From assembly GCA_040758525.1 (NCBI GenBank), contig JBFLVQ010000535.1, positions 1 through 6,672 on the forward strand: DNA of 6,672 nucleotides, read 5' to 3'. The position numbers and the translations under genes were made by a program. This stretch comes from JBFLVQ01 sp040758525 (lineage in GTDB: Bacteria > Acidobacteriota > Blastocatellia > Chloracidobacteriales > JADJPF01). Under the pieces are notes generated by a model. It was not told the origin of the DNA, did no database searches, and saw nothing but the letters and a program-made list of their open reading frames with translations. Positions 6,217 to 6,672 of the stretch are shown here, one piece after another. Numbering within the stretch: the first letter of the stretch is position 1; each line of letters begins with the position of its first letter.

Positions 6217-6672
6217 ATGCTGGATACCATAGTATATAGTTCAAGCAATGAAAGGCCGAATGAGCCAGCCGCCATTGATGCAAATGGAATATCAACTTGG
6301 CACGATATTGCTGTACAGACCGACAGATTCATTGTAGAACTTAAACAGCTTGACCTTGGTCATCAGGCTATACTAATGCTTCCCCAACAAAGCTCTGTAA
6401 TATCATTACTCGCTGCCTGTGCGGCAATACGCCTTAATACCATTCTAATCTCGACCTTTTTTGGTGAAACAGGGGCACGGGAATTGATGGAAGAATTAGG
6501 TGCACAATCTTTACTTACAATACAGAATAATAAGGTTGTTCAGCTAGCGGCTAAAAACACTTCGAAAACCAGTAGTAATGAACTTAATGAGCCATTCATT
6601 GCCATTCTTACTTCTGGGACAACAGGACGTCCCAAATGTGCCAGTCATACCTGGACTACTTTAGCCGGTGTG
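6217..6672 (+). CDS. Stand-alone AMP-forming adenylation enzyme (ANL superfamily), 5' part only
   Basis: 152 codons are visible and the frame is open to the end of the window. The start is the first ATG after an in-frame TAG at 6181-6183 and gives an N-terminus that aligns with the ANL family: a PAAIDANG...TWHDIA opening (residues about 17-33), a hydrophobic segment LLAACAAIRLNTILIS (64-79) in the place of motif A2, and the ATP-phosphate-binding loop TSGTTGRPK (132-140), motif A3. Family members activate a carboxylate with ATP to the acyl-adenylate and pass it to a carrier-protein thiol or to CoA. Because the gene follows an A-less C-PCP gene by 19 bases, it most likely loads that PCP in trans. 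Oddities are Cys141 where A3 normally has Gly after the Lys, and an A2 region lacking the usual AGxAYVPxD pattern. The substrate-specifying half lies beyond the window, so amino-acid, aryl-acid and fatty-acyl ligase activity all remain possible. Confidence 0.88.
   Translation, partial: MLDTIVYSSSNERPNEPAAIDANGISTWHDIAVQTDRFIVELKQLDLGHQAILMLPQQSSVISLLAACAAIRLNTILISTFFGETGARELMEELGAQSLLTIQNNKVVQLAAKNTSKTSSNELNEPFIAILTSGTTGRPKCASHTWTTLAGV

Overview
The window is a slice of a hybrid polyketide synthase / nonribosomal peptide synthetase (PKS-NRPS) gene cluster. All of its genes are on the + strand and tightly packed, with gaps of 11 and 19 bases. The DNA is AT-rich (about 40% G+C by eye), with clear Shine-Dalgarno sequences and no introns, so it is bacterial. 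The module style (PKS ending in an LSDxEVDxLL-type tail, ALSINW-type ketoreductase) is familiar from cyanobacteria, myxobacteria and Chloroflexi such as Ktedonobacteria. I cannot assign a genus from this stretch.

Layout. Bases 1-4416 are the 3' part of a large modular type I PKS gene that is already open at base 1. Visible in order are the C-terminal part of an acyltransferase (AT), two dehydratase-like domains in tandem (DH1, DH2), a complete ketoreductase (KR), an acyl carrier protein (ACP) and a short C-terminal tail. The ketosynthase and the first part of the AT lie upstream. Bases 4428-6197 encode a 589-residue NRPS protein holding a condensation domain (C) and a peptidyl carrier domain (PCP) with no adenylation domain between them. 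From 6217 to the end of the window runs the start of a separate ANL-superfamily adenylate-forming enzyme.

How they likely work together (inference). The PKS extends a chain, reduces the beta-keto group and dehydrates it with DH2. The degenerate DH1 is either dead or does a second DH-fold reaction such as double-bond shifting or oxa-cyclisation. The chain on the ACP passes to the C domain, which joins it to a building block on the PCP. That block is presumably activated and loaded in trans by the downstream adenylating enzyme, so this NRPS module appears split over two proteins.

The points most worth following are the tandem DH pair, whose catalytic motifs are exactly 311 codons apart while DH1 has lost key residues; the A-less C-PCP protein; and the unusual core motifs in both the C domain and the adenylating enzyme. 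No RNA genes, mobile elements, CRISPR arrays, promoters or terminators were recognised, and no stretch above 300 bases lacks a gene.
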